Shown: positions 1 through 10,890 of the stretch, piece after piece | Position numbering within the stretch: the stretch's first letter is position 1 | Layout of the letters: every line of letters begins with the position of its first letter | Assembly (NCBI GenBank): GCA_029990175.1 | Contig: JARKIP010000065.1 | Location: forward strand, 28,436,501-28,500,500 | Direction: 5' to 3' | From: Petunia secreta | Taxonomy: Eukaryota; Streptophyta; Magnoliopsida; Solanales; Solanaceae | DNA length: 64,000 bases | Made by a program: the position numbers and the translations under genes | Notes under the pieces: model-generated | Told to the model about the DNA's origin: nothing | Seen by the model: the letters and a program-made list of their open reading frames with translations, nothing else | Database searches by the model: none

Positions 1-267
1 ATACAAGTTACCTATAGCCTTAATCTTCTAAGATAAATGAATAATAAGGAGTACATACCTGATTTTAACACGAAGAATCAATGTCCTTCCGATTTGAAAC
101 ACTTTTGTTCAATCTGAAATTTTAAGAGCATGAGGGTAACATCATTCAATTTTAGCAACTCTAAACAAAAATTATGGCGTAAGAGTATACAATGAAGTAT
201 TAAGGCTGGACTGAATATTTCAAATTGACTTGAATAAAATTCATTTTAGGTGCAATTTTCTAGCCAA
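1..267 (-). other. Non-coding 3' flank of the copia pol gene
   Basis: AT-rich sequence downstream of the pol stop codon (TAA, 268-270 on the minus strand). It shows no purine tract and no match by eye to the candidate 5' LTR at 5378-6235. It is probably 3' untranslated element sequence. Confidence 0.4.
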
Positions 268-1117
268 TTATGATGTAAACCATTGATGAATTGAAGTGAA
301 TTTAATCATCCCTAATTCCAACCTATTTCTTTCAAAATCATATCTTCCTAAAGCTTTCGTAAAGATGTCAGCAATTTGCTTTTCAGTAGGACAAAATGCT
401 ATGGTGATCAAACCCTTTTCATAGTTATCTCTCAAGAAATGATGTCTTACATTAATGTTCTTTTGTGATGCATTGCATTTTTTGCCATGTTAATAGCACT
501 AGTGTTGTCACAAAAGATAGGAACAGTTCCTACATCAACACCAAAATCCTGTAATTGTTGTTTGATCCATAATAACTGCGAACAACATGAGGCAGCTGCC
601 ACATATTCAGCCTCAGTAGTGGAAAGTGCCACTGAATTTTGTTTCTTGGTTCCCCAAGAGACCAAACACTCACCAAGAAAATGTGCCATACCTGGGGTAC
701 TTTTTCTATCAACAAGGAAACCTGCATAGTCAGCATCAGTATATCCAACAAGATTAAAACTACCACCTTTTGGATACCAAAGTCCCAAGGGACCTGTTCG
801 TTTCAGATATCTCAATATTCTCTTAACAGCTCTCAAATGAGATTCCTTAGGATCTGACTGAAACCTAGCACACAAACCAACACTGAACACAATATCAGGT
901 CTACTAGCAGTTAGATAAAGTAGAGAACCAATCATACCTCTATACAATTTTTGATCAACTGATATTCCATGTTCATCAGATCCAATTTTGTGGCAGTGGC
1001 AATAGGTGTGTCAATTTCCTTAGCATTATCCATATCAAACCTTTTAAGTAATTCCTTAACATATTTTTGTTGATGGATCATAGTTCCATTTGAGGTTTGC
1101 TTAATTTGTAAACCCAA
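268..1117 (-). pseudogene. Copia RNase H and pol C-terminus (broken)
   Basis: The RNase H domain removes RNA from the RNA/DNA hybrid during reverse transcription. Acidic residues are visible in context: GYTDADYAG (D), ALSTTEAEYVAA (E) and CDNTSAINMA (D). Around 450-470 the frame is lost where the usual HxRTKHI-type segment should be. Another minus frame then continues with RHHFLRD, CPTEKQIADIFTKAL and a final TAA at 268-270, the conserved copia pol C-terminus. A further stop or shift separates this part from RT near 930-950. The segment is related to the adjacent RT (1078-1800), from which it was split by frame errors. Confidence 0.85.
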
Positions 1118-1800
1118 AAAAAAAAATTGAGTTCACCCATCATGCTCATCTCAAACTCACTCCCCATCAAGTTTGCAAATTTCTTACTTAAATTTTCACT
1201 AGTAGCACCAAAGATTATATCATCTACATAAATTTGAACAATTAAGAGATGCTTATCTTTTTCTTTCAAAAACAGTGTGCTATCAATTTTACCTCTTTTA
1301 TATCCATGCTGAAGTAGAAATTTTGATAGCCTTTCATACCATGCTGTTGGTGCCTGCTTGAGTCCATACAGGGCCTTGTCCAACTTGTACACATGTTCAG
1401 GGAACTGTTCATTCTCAAAGCCTGGAGGTTGGTTAACATACCCTTCTTCTTCTAAGTAACCGTTCAGAAATGCACTCTTAACATCCATTTGATGTAGAGT
1501 AAATTCCATGTATGTAGCAAAGGCTATGAGAAGTATTATTGCTTTCAATCTTGCAACTGGAGCAAAAGTCTCATCATAGTCGATGCCCTCCTCTTGACTA
1601 TACCACTGAACAACTAACCTGGCCTTATTTCTTGTTACCATGCCATCCTCATCAAGTTTGTTTCTGAAAACCCATTTTGTCCCTATTATGGACCTGTTCC
1701 TTGGCTTGGGTTCCAGATGACAAACTTGACTCCTTTGGAATTGATTCAATTCCTCCTGCATAGCATTGATCCAATCTGCATCCTTAAGTGCTTCTTTCAC
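1078..1800 (-). pseudogene. Copia reverse transcriptase (broken)
   Basis: RVT_2-type reverse transcriptase. Conserved blocks appear in order: WVFRNKLDEDG, ARLVV, YDETFAPVARL, MDVKSAFLNGYLEEE, YGLKQAPTAWYERL and the catalytic YVDDIIFGAT. The YVDD box is intact. A usual KARLVAQGY-type block reads ARLVVQWYSQEEG. At the C-terminal end the frame slips in an 11-A run (plus strand about 1117-1127), so the following GLQIKQ block is in another frame. It is non-functional because of this slip and the breaks on either side. Confidence 0.88.
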
Positions 1801-2307
1801 ATTTTTGGGTTCAACAAGAGATAGGAAGCACTAAAGGCACACAAATTGTGGTTTTTTACTGCTGATCTAGTTTGTATCCCAGCAGTCTTATTTGATCCAC
1901 AGGATGTGACCCTTGACACTTGTAAGGCTTGAGTATCAATCCATTATCAGAAGTCCCTTGCTCAGGAACAGTTCCTGAGGGAGTGGTACTTCCAATTTGT
2001 GAGGTGGAACAAATATTTATTCCCTATATTTCTGTGCCACTCTTCTCAGTTCTGTCCTGAGGAACAGTTCCTTGCAGTTCACTTCTCACATCCAATGTCT
2101 GTATTTGTGGATCAATTTCATTATGTTTCAGCATTCCAATCTCTTCATCCTCTTGTACCTGTTCTTGAGTGAGATTGTCAGTTTCATCAAATTTAACATG
2201 CATGCTTTCTTCAATTTTCAATGTTTTCTTGTTAAAAACTCTATAAGATTTACTATTTGAAGAATAACCAACAAAGATTCCCTCATCACTTCTAGGATCA
2301 AATTTTT
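1801..2307 (-). pseudogene. Copia integrase-RT linker
   Basis: This is the variable region between integrase and RT. It contains the end of the integrase C-terminal conserved box (FDPRSDEGIFVGYSSNSKSY, in a frame just left of 2308) and an acidic, Gln-rich linker with GTVP-type tripeptides (for example LQGTVPQD). At least two stop codons interrupt it. Two exact copies of the motif GGAACAGTTCC lie here (1965-1975, 2061-2071). Confidence 0.65.
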
Positions 2308-3468
2308 CTAAGACATCTTTCCCATTGTTGTGTATAAAACATTTGCAACCAAAAGCCCTAGATGAGAGATATTTGGTTTTCTTCCCTTAAGCAGCTCATA
2401 TGGAGTCTTTTCTATTAATAGCATTGTCATACATCTATTTATTATGTAGCATGCAGTATTAATGGTCTCAGCCCAAAAGTTTTGTGGAAGATTTCCAGAT
2501 ATTAGCATAGTCCTTGCCATTTCCTCTAGAGTCCTATTTTTTCTTTCCACTACACCATTTTGTTGTGGAGTTCTAGGTGAGGAAAAATTGTGATTAATGC
2601 CATTTTCATTACAAAAATTGAAAAACATATGATTTTTAAATTCAGTTCCATGATCAGACCTAATGGCAACAATGTGACTATCTAGAGTTCTTTGAGCTTT
2701 CTTAGTAAAAATTGAAAATGCATTAAAAGCTTCTTCTTTAGATGCAAGAAATATAGTCCATGTAAATCTGGAATAATCATCCACCAATACCATAACATAC
2801 TTCTTACCTCCATGACTCATTGTTCTTATTGGTCCACATAAATCCATATGGACCAGTTCCAAAGGTTTAGTGGTACTTACCTGTTTCTTTAGTTTAAAGG
2901 AGGATTTTACCTGCTTTCTCCTGGCACATGCTTCACATACCTTTTCCTCCTTAAACTTGATGTTAGGAAGACCTATCACCAAATCCTTGGACACAAGTTT
3001 GTTCAGTTGTGAAAGACTAGCATGGCTAAGTCTTTTGTGGCATATGAGGGGATCATTTTGCACCACACTTAAGCAACTCAAGCTTCCATCAGATAGTGTC
3101 AATAAGTTTACCTTGTAGATGTTTTCGTGTCTATTTCCCTGCAAAATAATCTCTCCAGAAGTTTGGTTAGTCACAGTGCATCCACTAGATGAGAAATTAA
3201 CAGTATTACCTTTGTCACACAATTGAGATATACTCAATAAGCAATGCTTCAGCCCATCTACTAGAAACACATTGTCTATACTATGTGAATCAGACCTACC
3301 TACCTTTCCAATGCCAATGATTTTCCCTTTCTTACCATTACCGAAGAAAACACTTCCTCCTTGAAAGGCTGAGAGTGAAAAAAACAGTTCCTTATGTCCT
3401 GTCATGTGCCTTGAACAACCATTGTCCATGTACCATTTGTGGTTCCTCTCCTTCACTCTAGCCTGCAA
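2308..3468 (-). pseudogene. Copia protease remnant plus integrase
   Basis: The open stretch starts in the protease, WYMDNGCSRHMTG, where the usual Asp-Ser-Gly reads Asp-Asn-Gly. The GAG-pre-integrase HHCC zinc domain follows (HKRLSH ... CEACARRKQ). The rve catalytic core has all three acidic residues in their usual settings: VHMDLCGPI, IRSDHGTEFKN and NGVVERKNRTLEEM. The frame is lost at 2308, before the integrase C-terminal box. The integrase core itself looks intact, making this the best preserved domain of the element. Confidence 0.9.
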
Positions 3469-3469
3469 G

Positions 3470-5389
3470 AGAAAACTAGGGGTTAATTTTAAGAACCCAA
3501 ACTAGTTTGGGTTCCTTTCCTTGAGAAAAAGAATGAATCGGATCTCTCCTAGCCCAGAATGGTAATGGTTTCTTTGTGTGAACAGTTTTCTTTCTTACAG
3601 AATTTTGAACTAGTTTATAGTATCTGTTCCTCTGTGCAGCCATTTTTCAATATTGGCAATTTTCTTTCAAGTGACCAGTGTTCCCACAATGAGTGCATAG
3701 CCAGTTTTGTGGAAGTGATAAGTACTTACTCTTTGGATCCCATTGGGGTGAAGACTGTTCTTTCATGAATCCAATACCCTTCCTGTTACTACTATGATTT
3801 TCCTATAACCATTCTAGTGCTTCAGATGACTTGTTCCATTTTACAGTTTTTCCTAACTCCATTTTTGTTTTAACCAAGTCCTCTTCCAAAGATCTTATCT
3901 TTTCATCTTTCTTGCACAATTCATCAACTGTGATTTTCAGTTTCTCTTCAGCAATGATTTGATGAGAATTAGCAATGCCTTTACCATTTTCAACTGTTTT
4001 AACATTTTCTAATTCCTGAACAGTTGATTCAAGTGTGAGGACCTGTTCCTCAAGCATGCTAATCTTTCTTTTCAGAAAGTCATTTTTAATTACTGCCTTT
4101 TTGTATTCTGCTCCCAAACCATCAATTTCATCATGCAGTTGATTTTTTCCATCCCTTAGAGATTTAAATTCATTTAACACAGTATGTAATACTTTAACTA
4201 ATTTCTCTCTAGGCATGTTTTTCAGATCTTGTCTAAGATTAGAAACAAATACCTCAGCATCTTCTTCATTATCTGAGTCTTCAAGAGCCATTAGAGCAAG
4301 ATCCTCATCCAGATCATCATTAGATACTTCATCCTCACTGTCTTGCCATCCTGCAACCATTGCTTTGGGATTTCCACTTTTCTTTCGGACCTGTTCCCTA
4401 GCCTTTTTTCTTTCCTCAATATATCTCTTCCTCCATTCTCCTTGCATGATTGGACATTTGCTGATGTAGTGCTCCATGCTGCCACATTTGAAGCATTCTT
4501 CAGCTTGTTTCATGTTAGAAGACCTACCCTGTCCACTAATCCCCTTTTTCTTATTCAAATATCTTTGAACACTTTTAGCAATAAGGACCAGTTCCTTATC
4601 ATCAATAGGCTTATCAGCAGCAGTCAAGGCTAGGTTAGGTTCAGTTTTAACTGGTTCACCTATGTTTTTAACATTTTCCCTTAATTCATAAATTTTCAAA
4701 TTTCCTATAAGCTCATCTAAGGATAAGGTGGTCAGATCCTAACTTTCAATAATAGCACAAGCTTTAATCTCCCAAGAATCTGGAAGAACCCTAGTTAGGA
4801 TCTTTTCTATTCTATCTTCAACAGTTAAAACCCTTCACAAGGAAATAAGTTCAGATGTAATGGCACTAAATCTAGTATATATTTCAGAAATTGATTCTCC
4901 TTTTTTCATTTTAAAGCTTTCATATTCAGAAAAAAGGACTGTACCTCTAGATCTTTTTACCTGACTTGTTCCCTCATGTGCAATCTGTAGAGCATCCCAG
5001 ATTTTCTTTGCAGTGGTATACCCTCTAATTCTAGTGCACTCATCAGGACTGAGTCCACAGACAAGCCACTTCCTAGCTTTGGCATTCTTTTCCTACTGCC
5101 TTAAGTCTTCGACATTGCATTCCCTTTTTGTTTTGGGAACATCATTTCCATCAGCGTCCTTTTTCATTGGAATCATGGGACCTTCAGTCACTATGTCCCA
5201 TAACTTATAGTCTTCAGCCTGAAGATGATCTCTCATCCTTTCCTTCCACCATGAGTAATACTTTCCATTGAATAAAGGTGCTCTAACAGTTGACAGACCC
5301 TCACCATTTTCCTGTGATGTACTCATTCTAATACTAGGTGTTAGCCTTTTCAAGGATAACCCGCTCTGATACCAATATATATTTTCCAA
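3470..5389 (-). pseudogene. Copia Gag (UBN2 type, two CCHC knuckles), broken
   Basis: Gag forms the particle and binds RNA. The N-terminus (MSTSQENGEG... APLFNGKYYSWWKERM) is of the DUF4219/UBN2 type. Stops interrupt it at about 5093, 4837 and 4738. A first CX2CX4HX4C zinc knuckle lies at 4454-4495 (CFKCGSMEHYISKC). Then come an acidic stretch (DSEDEVSNDDLDEDLALMAL) and a predicted coiled coil (ISMLEEQVLTLESTVQELEN). A second intact CX2CX4HX4C knuckle at 3656-3697 (CTHCGNTGHLKENC) is followed at once by a stop. Tandem but widely separated knuckles flanking a coiled coil are known from some plant copia lineages. Confidence 0.85.
5363..5374 (-). promoter_or_regulatory. Copia primer binding site (tRNA-iMet)
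   Basis: The minus strand reads TGGTATCAGAGC, the standard plant initiator-Met tRNA 3'-end complement used to prime copia minus-strand DNA. It sits just upstream of the Gag start region and marks the inner edge of the 5' LTR. Confidence 0.9.
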
Positions 5390-6235
5390 GATACACCACT
5401 TTACTATTTTGAGGACCAGTTCCTTAAAATGTGTTCCTTTACTAAGTTATATGCGGAATTAAAACTATAAGTAAATGAACACCTAATATTAGCGTGGAAA
5501 AACTCCTTGAACTCGGGATCAAAAAACCACGACCTACTCTTCCAAGTAGGATTTCAATTTCACTATGTAAAAGACCCACTTGGTTACAAGACTACCTTCT
5601 TACTAACCTAGGACTAACTCTAATACTTTAGTGACCTCTTTCACAATCAGTGAAGCTTCGTCAAGTGCACGACTTGAACTGAAAAGATACAACTCGATAA
5701 TACCTACTGCAGTTGAACTAAGACTGAACTTTTACAAGACTCAATCTAAGGAACATGTTCTTACTTAGTTCCCTGTAGCTTACTGATTACACAAATAAGA
5801 TAATGACTCTTTCAATACTTTGCTCGATTCTCTCTGTATTTGTGCATACTTCAATAGCTGATATGCTCCTCGTTTTATAGCTTCAGCAACCAAAAAGTCT
5901 TGAGCAATTAGAACTCCAAAGCTCCCAAGAGTTTGAGTCCTAATTGAACTTTTCAATTTAAGCATCCGAATCTTTTAGCCCTTATCCAATATTTATGCAA
6001 TCTTTTCATATCACATTTAGACCTGCATAATTATCAAGATAAACATTAGTCTAAGGATAATTAACAATATCTCAGCTTAAACGATTTTGCATGAATTATC
6101 TATTTAGCTGCAGTGATTCAAAGGAACAGGTCCTTTGAATCCATTCCTTAATCATCAGTCAAAACTTCAAGCTTATCCAAGCTAACATATAAGCTTATTA
6201 TTAATTAGAATTTAAGTTGTAATTTCACTATTTCC
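5378..6235 (-). repeat. Probable 5' LTR of the copia element
   Basis: Non-coding sequence directly 5' of the PBS on the transcribed strand. It contains an R/U5-like stretch (TTCCACGCTAATATTAGG) typical of copia LTRs and one copy of GGACCAGTTCC at 5413-5423. Neither end is fixed by a matching second LTR or a TSD. The right border is a guess. Confidence 0.45.
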
Positions 6236-6687
6236 TCCTATGAATAACAAAATTTAATAGCAATTGAAGTAGGTGTTTTCTTTTTCTCCATTTTTTCATA
6301 AAGTGGGTGTCTGATCACTTTCTTCATATATATATTTCATTTTCTTCTCTCACGTTTTCATTCTAGGAGATATAATAGGGTATCATGGGGTAGTAATAAT
6401 TCTAATAATTTATATGTTCAATCATTACATATATTAAGCTGATCCTATTAAAAGTGGTATTCAGTCATTACATGTATTAAACTGACCTTATTAAAAGTAG
6501 ACCACCGGATCAGTTTAAACATTTGTGGCTGTGCATCTCAATGCTCTTTAGCCCTTATTCCTTGAATCTTCAAAGTGTATTGATATTTTAGGTATAAATA
6601 TTATTGAAATAGTACATACTTGAACAGCAAATATGGCATTCCCTTTTTTCTTTGGGGATTTCCACTTCTAATATATAATATAATTTG
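6236..6687. other. AT-rich intergenic sequence
   Basis: No coding potential or recognisable element. A short direct repeat (TTCAATCATTACATATATTAA / TTCAGTCATTACATGTATTA-like) is seen near 6418-6480. Confidence 0.5.
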
Positions 6688-6695
6688 TATGTAGT

Positions 6696-6881
6696 CAATG
6701 ACGGGCCCAGGATTTTTGTTAAGAATATTAAAATTTAAACAAGTTAATATATGAAAAGAATTAAGGGGACTCAACGTATAGTATACACACATACAATTTT
6801 TTTTAACCCATCTACATAGTATATTTTTTCCGTGAAGTGGTATCAATTGATACCCCTTCACCACATGTAGGTCCGCTTATG
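6696..6881. mobile_element. hAT-type MITE with 8-bp TSD
   Basis: A 186-bp non-coding element is flanked on both sides by the exact 8-bp duplication TATGTAGT (6688-6695 and 6882-6889). Its left end reads CAATGACGGGCCCAGGATTT. The right end, read on the other strand, is CATAAGCGGACCTACATG. Both are degraded forms of the hAT terminal consensus CAGTGGCGGACCCAGG seen at 7223. The subterminal ATCAATTGATACCCC resembles the right end of the 7223-11017 hAT, which suggests the same transposase could once have moved it. Confidence 0.85.
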
Positions 6882-6889
6882 TATGTAGT

Positions 6890-7214
6890 AGATTGTTGGT
6901 CTTACATTTCATGCTACAAATTTTAGTTATATGTATTGTTGTATGTAACTATCTTTCCCGTGGTCAAATAATGTGACAGTGTAAAATTATATTCTTGTAC
7001 GTACAAAAAAATACAAAATTATACTCTTGTATAAAGTTAAACTCACATAACATAGTATACACGTATATATATTTTTGAGGTATGTAACATGATTAACCAT
7101 GTGACATAAACTTGGCGGGTGCCAAGGAACGTAGAACAATAAAAAATATAAGAACAAACACGTAAAGCTACTGAGAGGGGATAATGTCAAGGCCCTTGAA
7201 ACATTATTGAAGCA
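6890..7214. other. AT-rich intergenic sequence between two hAT insertions
   Basis: No gene seen. It separates the MITE from the hAT element; any ORFs in it are low-complexity. Confidence 0.5.
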
Positions 7215-7222
7215 GGCACAGT
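7215..7222. repeat. hAT TSD, left copy (GGCACAGT)
   Basis: Exact match to the copy at 11018-11025, directly outside the terminal inverted repeat. Confidence 0.93.
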
Positions 7223-7338
7223 CAGTGGCGGACCCAGGATTTCTTCTAAGGGGTATCAAAATATAAAAAAATACACAACTAAAAAGTCGTCAAAATAAAA
7301 CACCACTCTATTAGTTAAAGTACAATATAAATATATTA

Positions 7339-9732
7339 TTACAATTTTACTCGACGCATTGTCATCTCTTGAAATGTTTTTACAATAGCATCGTTAGAAA
7401 TAGTACTAAATACACCTCTTTCTACATAAGGCACCATGCAACCACTAAAAAAATTTTCATCCATTCGGTTCCGCAAGTCATTTTTGATAAACTTCATTGC
7501 CGAAAAAGCTCTTTCAACTGATGCGGTAGCAACTGGTAGAAGCAGAGCAAGTTTAAATAAGCGGAATACAAGAGGAAAAGTCATATGCTTCTTTGTCTGA
7601 ACCATTTTTTTTGAAAGGTCACAAAGGCCATTTAGATCAATGAACCTTTCATCAACATCACGAACATCAATAATGTAAGTAGCAAGTTGATTCTCAAGAG
7701 CAACCATATTAGATTCATCAAAGTCATCAGGATATAGCTTAGCCATTGTCATTATCTTCCCGATATCAAAGCTAGAAAATGAGTCATTTGGATTCAAACA
7801 AGCAACTCCATGTAGCAAATCAGTCGCCACCTCATCAAAACCATTATTGAGTTCTTGAAGTTGCCAATCAATAATTTGGTTGAACACAACAACATGATAA
7901 TGATGTAAAACATTATAATCAGCAGGTAAACGTCGTGATCTTCTAGAGCTAACATATGGCTCATCAAAATTAGGCATTAAAATGTCATACTTGATGCAAA
8001 ATATTTTCACCATGTCAAAAAGCAAACCCCACTTTTTATCCCTTAACTCTTGCAATCTTATCTTTGCTACTTCAACAAGTAGCATTGCATTTGCAATATC
8101 TTCTTCCTTCTTCTGTAAGGATTTACTAAGCTCATCACTGATTCCTAAAACATCTCTCATCAAATGCAAGATAAAAACAAGATCAAATTATTGACACTTT
8201 GTAAGATATCCTGTTGCCTTAGCTCTATCATCTGGAGAACCATTATCAACAATATAATCAAGTAAATCAACAACACTACCAAACAAGCTAATAAAGTTGG
8301 TAAAAGATCTGTAGTGAGAGCCCCAACGAGTACCGGCTCTAATAAGACCAAGTTCTTGAAGCAAGTCCCTCCCACTTGTAACTTCACCCATATCTAATGC
8401 CTCTTGAATTTTTTCTCTTTGAGATTCTCGAAATGCATCCATACGCTTGAAAGAAGAACCCAACATATTCAAAATATTAGAAACTAATAACACAAATTCA
8501 CCCACTTGGACACATTTTTTAGAAACCCCAACAAGAGCTAGTTGAAGTTGGTGAGCGAAACAATGGATAGAATGAGCCGATCTACTTTCTTGCTTGATCA
8601 ACATTTTAAGACCATTTATATGACCCTGCATATTACTTGCCCCATCGTAACATTGTGCACGCACATAAGATAGGCTCAAAGAATAGTGAGCAAGTAAGTC
8701 TACCATTGCCTTCTTGAGAGATAAGGCACTAGTATCTTTAACATGAATGATATCAATAAGGCGCTCCATCACAAATCTCCTTCTATCAACATATCTTAAA
8801 ACTACAGCCATTTGCTCCTTGCGTGAAACATCAAAAGATTCATCAACTAATAAAGCGAAGTAATCATCATTTAAATCCTCTATGATAGCTTTAACTGTTT
8901 CAATCTTACATGCAGTCACAATATCTTTTTGAATCTTAGGAGAAGTCATTTGATCATTTTGAGGAGCATGTTCCAATACAAAATCACGAATGTTATCACA
9001 CCTTTTTGCATACAATAAAAGAATCTCAAGAAAATTACTTATATTCAGTGATGATTTAGATTCATCATGACCTCGAAATGTCATTCCCTGATTCATAAGA
9101 AGTCTAACTACATCAATCGAAGCAGTCAATCGAATTCGATGTGCATGCTTAATTTGATTAGATTGTCTATCAAATGCAGATATAATAGACCTTTGTTGCC
9201 TCATCAAATCTTGACATTTCTTTTTTGATTGATTATGAATGCTACTGACAGGACCAATATATTTTTCAAAGGCCTTCTTTTTCCCCCAAGTTCTAAATCC
9301 CTCTGTAGACCATACTTCCCCTCCACCTTGATGAATGTTATTATCCTTAAACAAATAACAACACAAACAATAAGCTGCATCTTTACTTACACTATACTCT
9401 AACCAATCATGATAAATATCAAACCAATTTGAACTAAAACGACGCAAATATCCTGAAAAGTTTGTTTGAGGAAATTTATGATTTCGAGGTTGAAAAGGAC
9501 CTTTTTGAAGATATGCTCTTCTAATTGTATCATGATGATTTGAGTGATAGTCCAAAATTTGAATTCTTTCACCTGGGTCAGCCTTTAAAGAATCTAAATC
9601 AAATTCTTGTCTTTCGGGAGATTGGGGTGGTATTTCCGGTTGATTTACAATTTCTTCTTGATTGGGTTGATTATCAGAGACCAAACTTGGTTTTGATTGC
9701 TTGGGAAAAAATTTCTCCAATGACTTTTGCAA
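7339..9732 (-). pseudogene. hAT transposase, TTF-type zinc finger/DUF4371, one in-frame stop
   Basis: This would cut and paste the hAT element by binding its ends. Starting at the ATG at 9730-9732, the protein has a TTF-type zinc-finger region (SNWFDIYHDWLEYSVSKDAA, CLCCYLF) around residues 90-160. A DUF4371/RNase H-like core follows (LVDESFDVSRKEQMAVVLRY, CYDGASNMQG, HCFAHQLQLALV). After the stop come a middle region and the C-terminal hAT dimerisation domain (LALLLPVATASVERAFSAM). The only break seen is a TAA at 8188-8190. The same frame resumes immediately on the 3' side and stays open to 7339. The length (about 797 codons with the stop) is normal for this family, so loss of function is recent or the stop is the sole defect. 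Confidence 0.92.
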
Positions 9733-10743
9733 CTGAATTATGAAATAAGACTTTAGTTAGAATAATGTACAAAATTTAGTAATTCTAATTAAAAGAAGAA
9801 CACATAGCACATAGTCTAAATACAGAGTTTAAATTTAGAGGGATTAACCTATACGGTAATCCTCATTATGTGATATTCTGTCAAATCTAGGTGAACAAAT
9901 TCCTTAAAACTGGGTAATGCACGCAGAAACATTAAGTATACACACCCAAAACAAATACTAGTATATATTTTGAACCCAGCTACTCTAACACTTGGATCTA
10001 TTTGATTGCAAGCGTCTACTGTTGCCACTAAGTTGGCACCCTTTAGTGAGCGTACTGCACACCTCATGGTAGTGGTGTGCAAGTTGCAAATGAGAATTTA
10101 CTCTATCTCGCACTAAATCACTGTTCTTACAAGCACAAATTGGAACAACATTCAGGAAAAGTTTTTTCAGAGAAAAAGAAGGCAAACTTGGGAAGAGTTT
10201 TATATCTATCTTCCCTTCCAAGTCTTTCTCTACCATTCAACTAAAAATTATCTCAACGAGCATTCTCTCCAATGCCTACCAATCAGCTAAATATTATAGT
10301 TTCTCTAACCATTTTGTTCTAATCAAGACCACCCCAAGGTCCAATGTGAGCTTTAACCAGAGTCTCAAAAAATTATTCCTCCTCTTATTAACAATCTTAT
10401 TTTCTTGAAAGGATTCATTCTTCTTTCATATTACTTCATGAAAAAATATTGTAACAATATAATTGTGAATTAAATAGTGCTAATATTATGTATATTCTAA
10501 TATTCCAAAGAAAAAAAAAGAGTAAGTATCTTGGGCGCCATTGACAGAGCCCAGCAATGTTGCGGTGGAGGAGGCCGGAGGAGGCAGAGTGGTGGCGTGG
10601 AATGGTGGAGTCAGGACTCAGGCATGGGGCGTGGGCTGTTTTGTGCTGTTTTCTTCTTCACATTTTAATTTTTGTTTGGAGAATTAGGGATTTGTTTAAG
10701 GATCCCAAGGTGCAAGATCTGATGTTATTGAAAAGTCAAAATA
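9733..10743. other. hAT 5' non-coding region
   Basis: Sequence upstream of the transposase ATG, mostly AT-rich, with no convincing exon. A GC-rich Gly/Arg-biased patch at 10555-10640 interrupts the AT-rich background and might be captured sequence or a 5' exon. I cannot decide which. Confidence 0.45.
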
Positions 10744-10769
10744 TAACCAAAACGACGTCGTTTTGGTTA
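10744..10769. repeat. Perfect 26-bp palindrome with GACGTC core
   Basis: The sequence equals its own reverse complement over 26 bases. The centre is AACGACGTCGTT, which contains the ACGT core bound by plant bZIP factors. It lies in the 5' subterminal region of the hAT element. Confidence 0.9.
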
Positions 10770-10814
10770 CTGCTATTAAAAAGAAATAGCCAATTTGTTA
10801 AATGCTCCAAAAAA

Positions 10815-10890
10815 CTGCTAAAGCGAGGATTCAAACCTGGTAAACCGAGCAATTCTTGCGACCCCTTCACCACTGGGCTGCTGCACCAAC
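10815..10890 (-). ncRNA. tRNA-like Pol III unit (A box, B box, T-run) inside the hAT 5' end
   Basis: On the minus strand, CAGCCCAGTGG (10870-10880) fits an A box apart from its first base. GGTTTGAATCC (10827-10837) fits a B box. A run of six Ts, a Pol III terminator, follows about ten bases further on. The A-to-B spacing (about 32 bp between facing edges) and the total size match a tRNA or the head of a tRNA-derived SINE. The arms flanking the B box pair at four of five positions. No full cloverleaf or anticodon could be assigned, so it is not called a tRNA gene. Confidence 0.5.

Larger units (their letters stand above)
1..6235 (-). mobile_element. Ty1/copia LTR retrotransposon, decayed, 3' LTR not found
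   Basis: Reading the minus strand from right to left, the order is probable 5' LTR, tRNA-iMet PBS, Gag, protease-integrase, RT, RNase H. This PR-IN-RT-RH order is diagnostic of Ty1/copia. The frame is broken by several stops and frameshifts, so no polyprotein could be made. No 3' LTR or clear PPT is visible in bases 1-267, so the element probably runs past the left edge. The double zinc-knuckle Gag with an acidic, coiled-coil linker resembles the Ivana/Oryco or Tork-like lineages, but I cannot fix the lineage. Confidence 0.85.

Noticed and set aside
10815..10890. Genuine tRNA gene
   Set aside because: No complete cloverleaf or clear anticodon arm could be drawn; only the internal promoter boxes are convincing.
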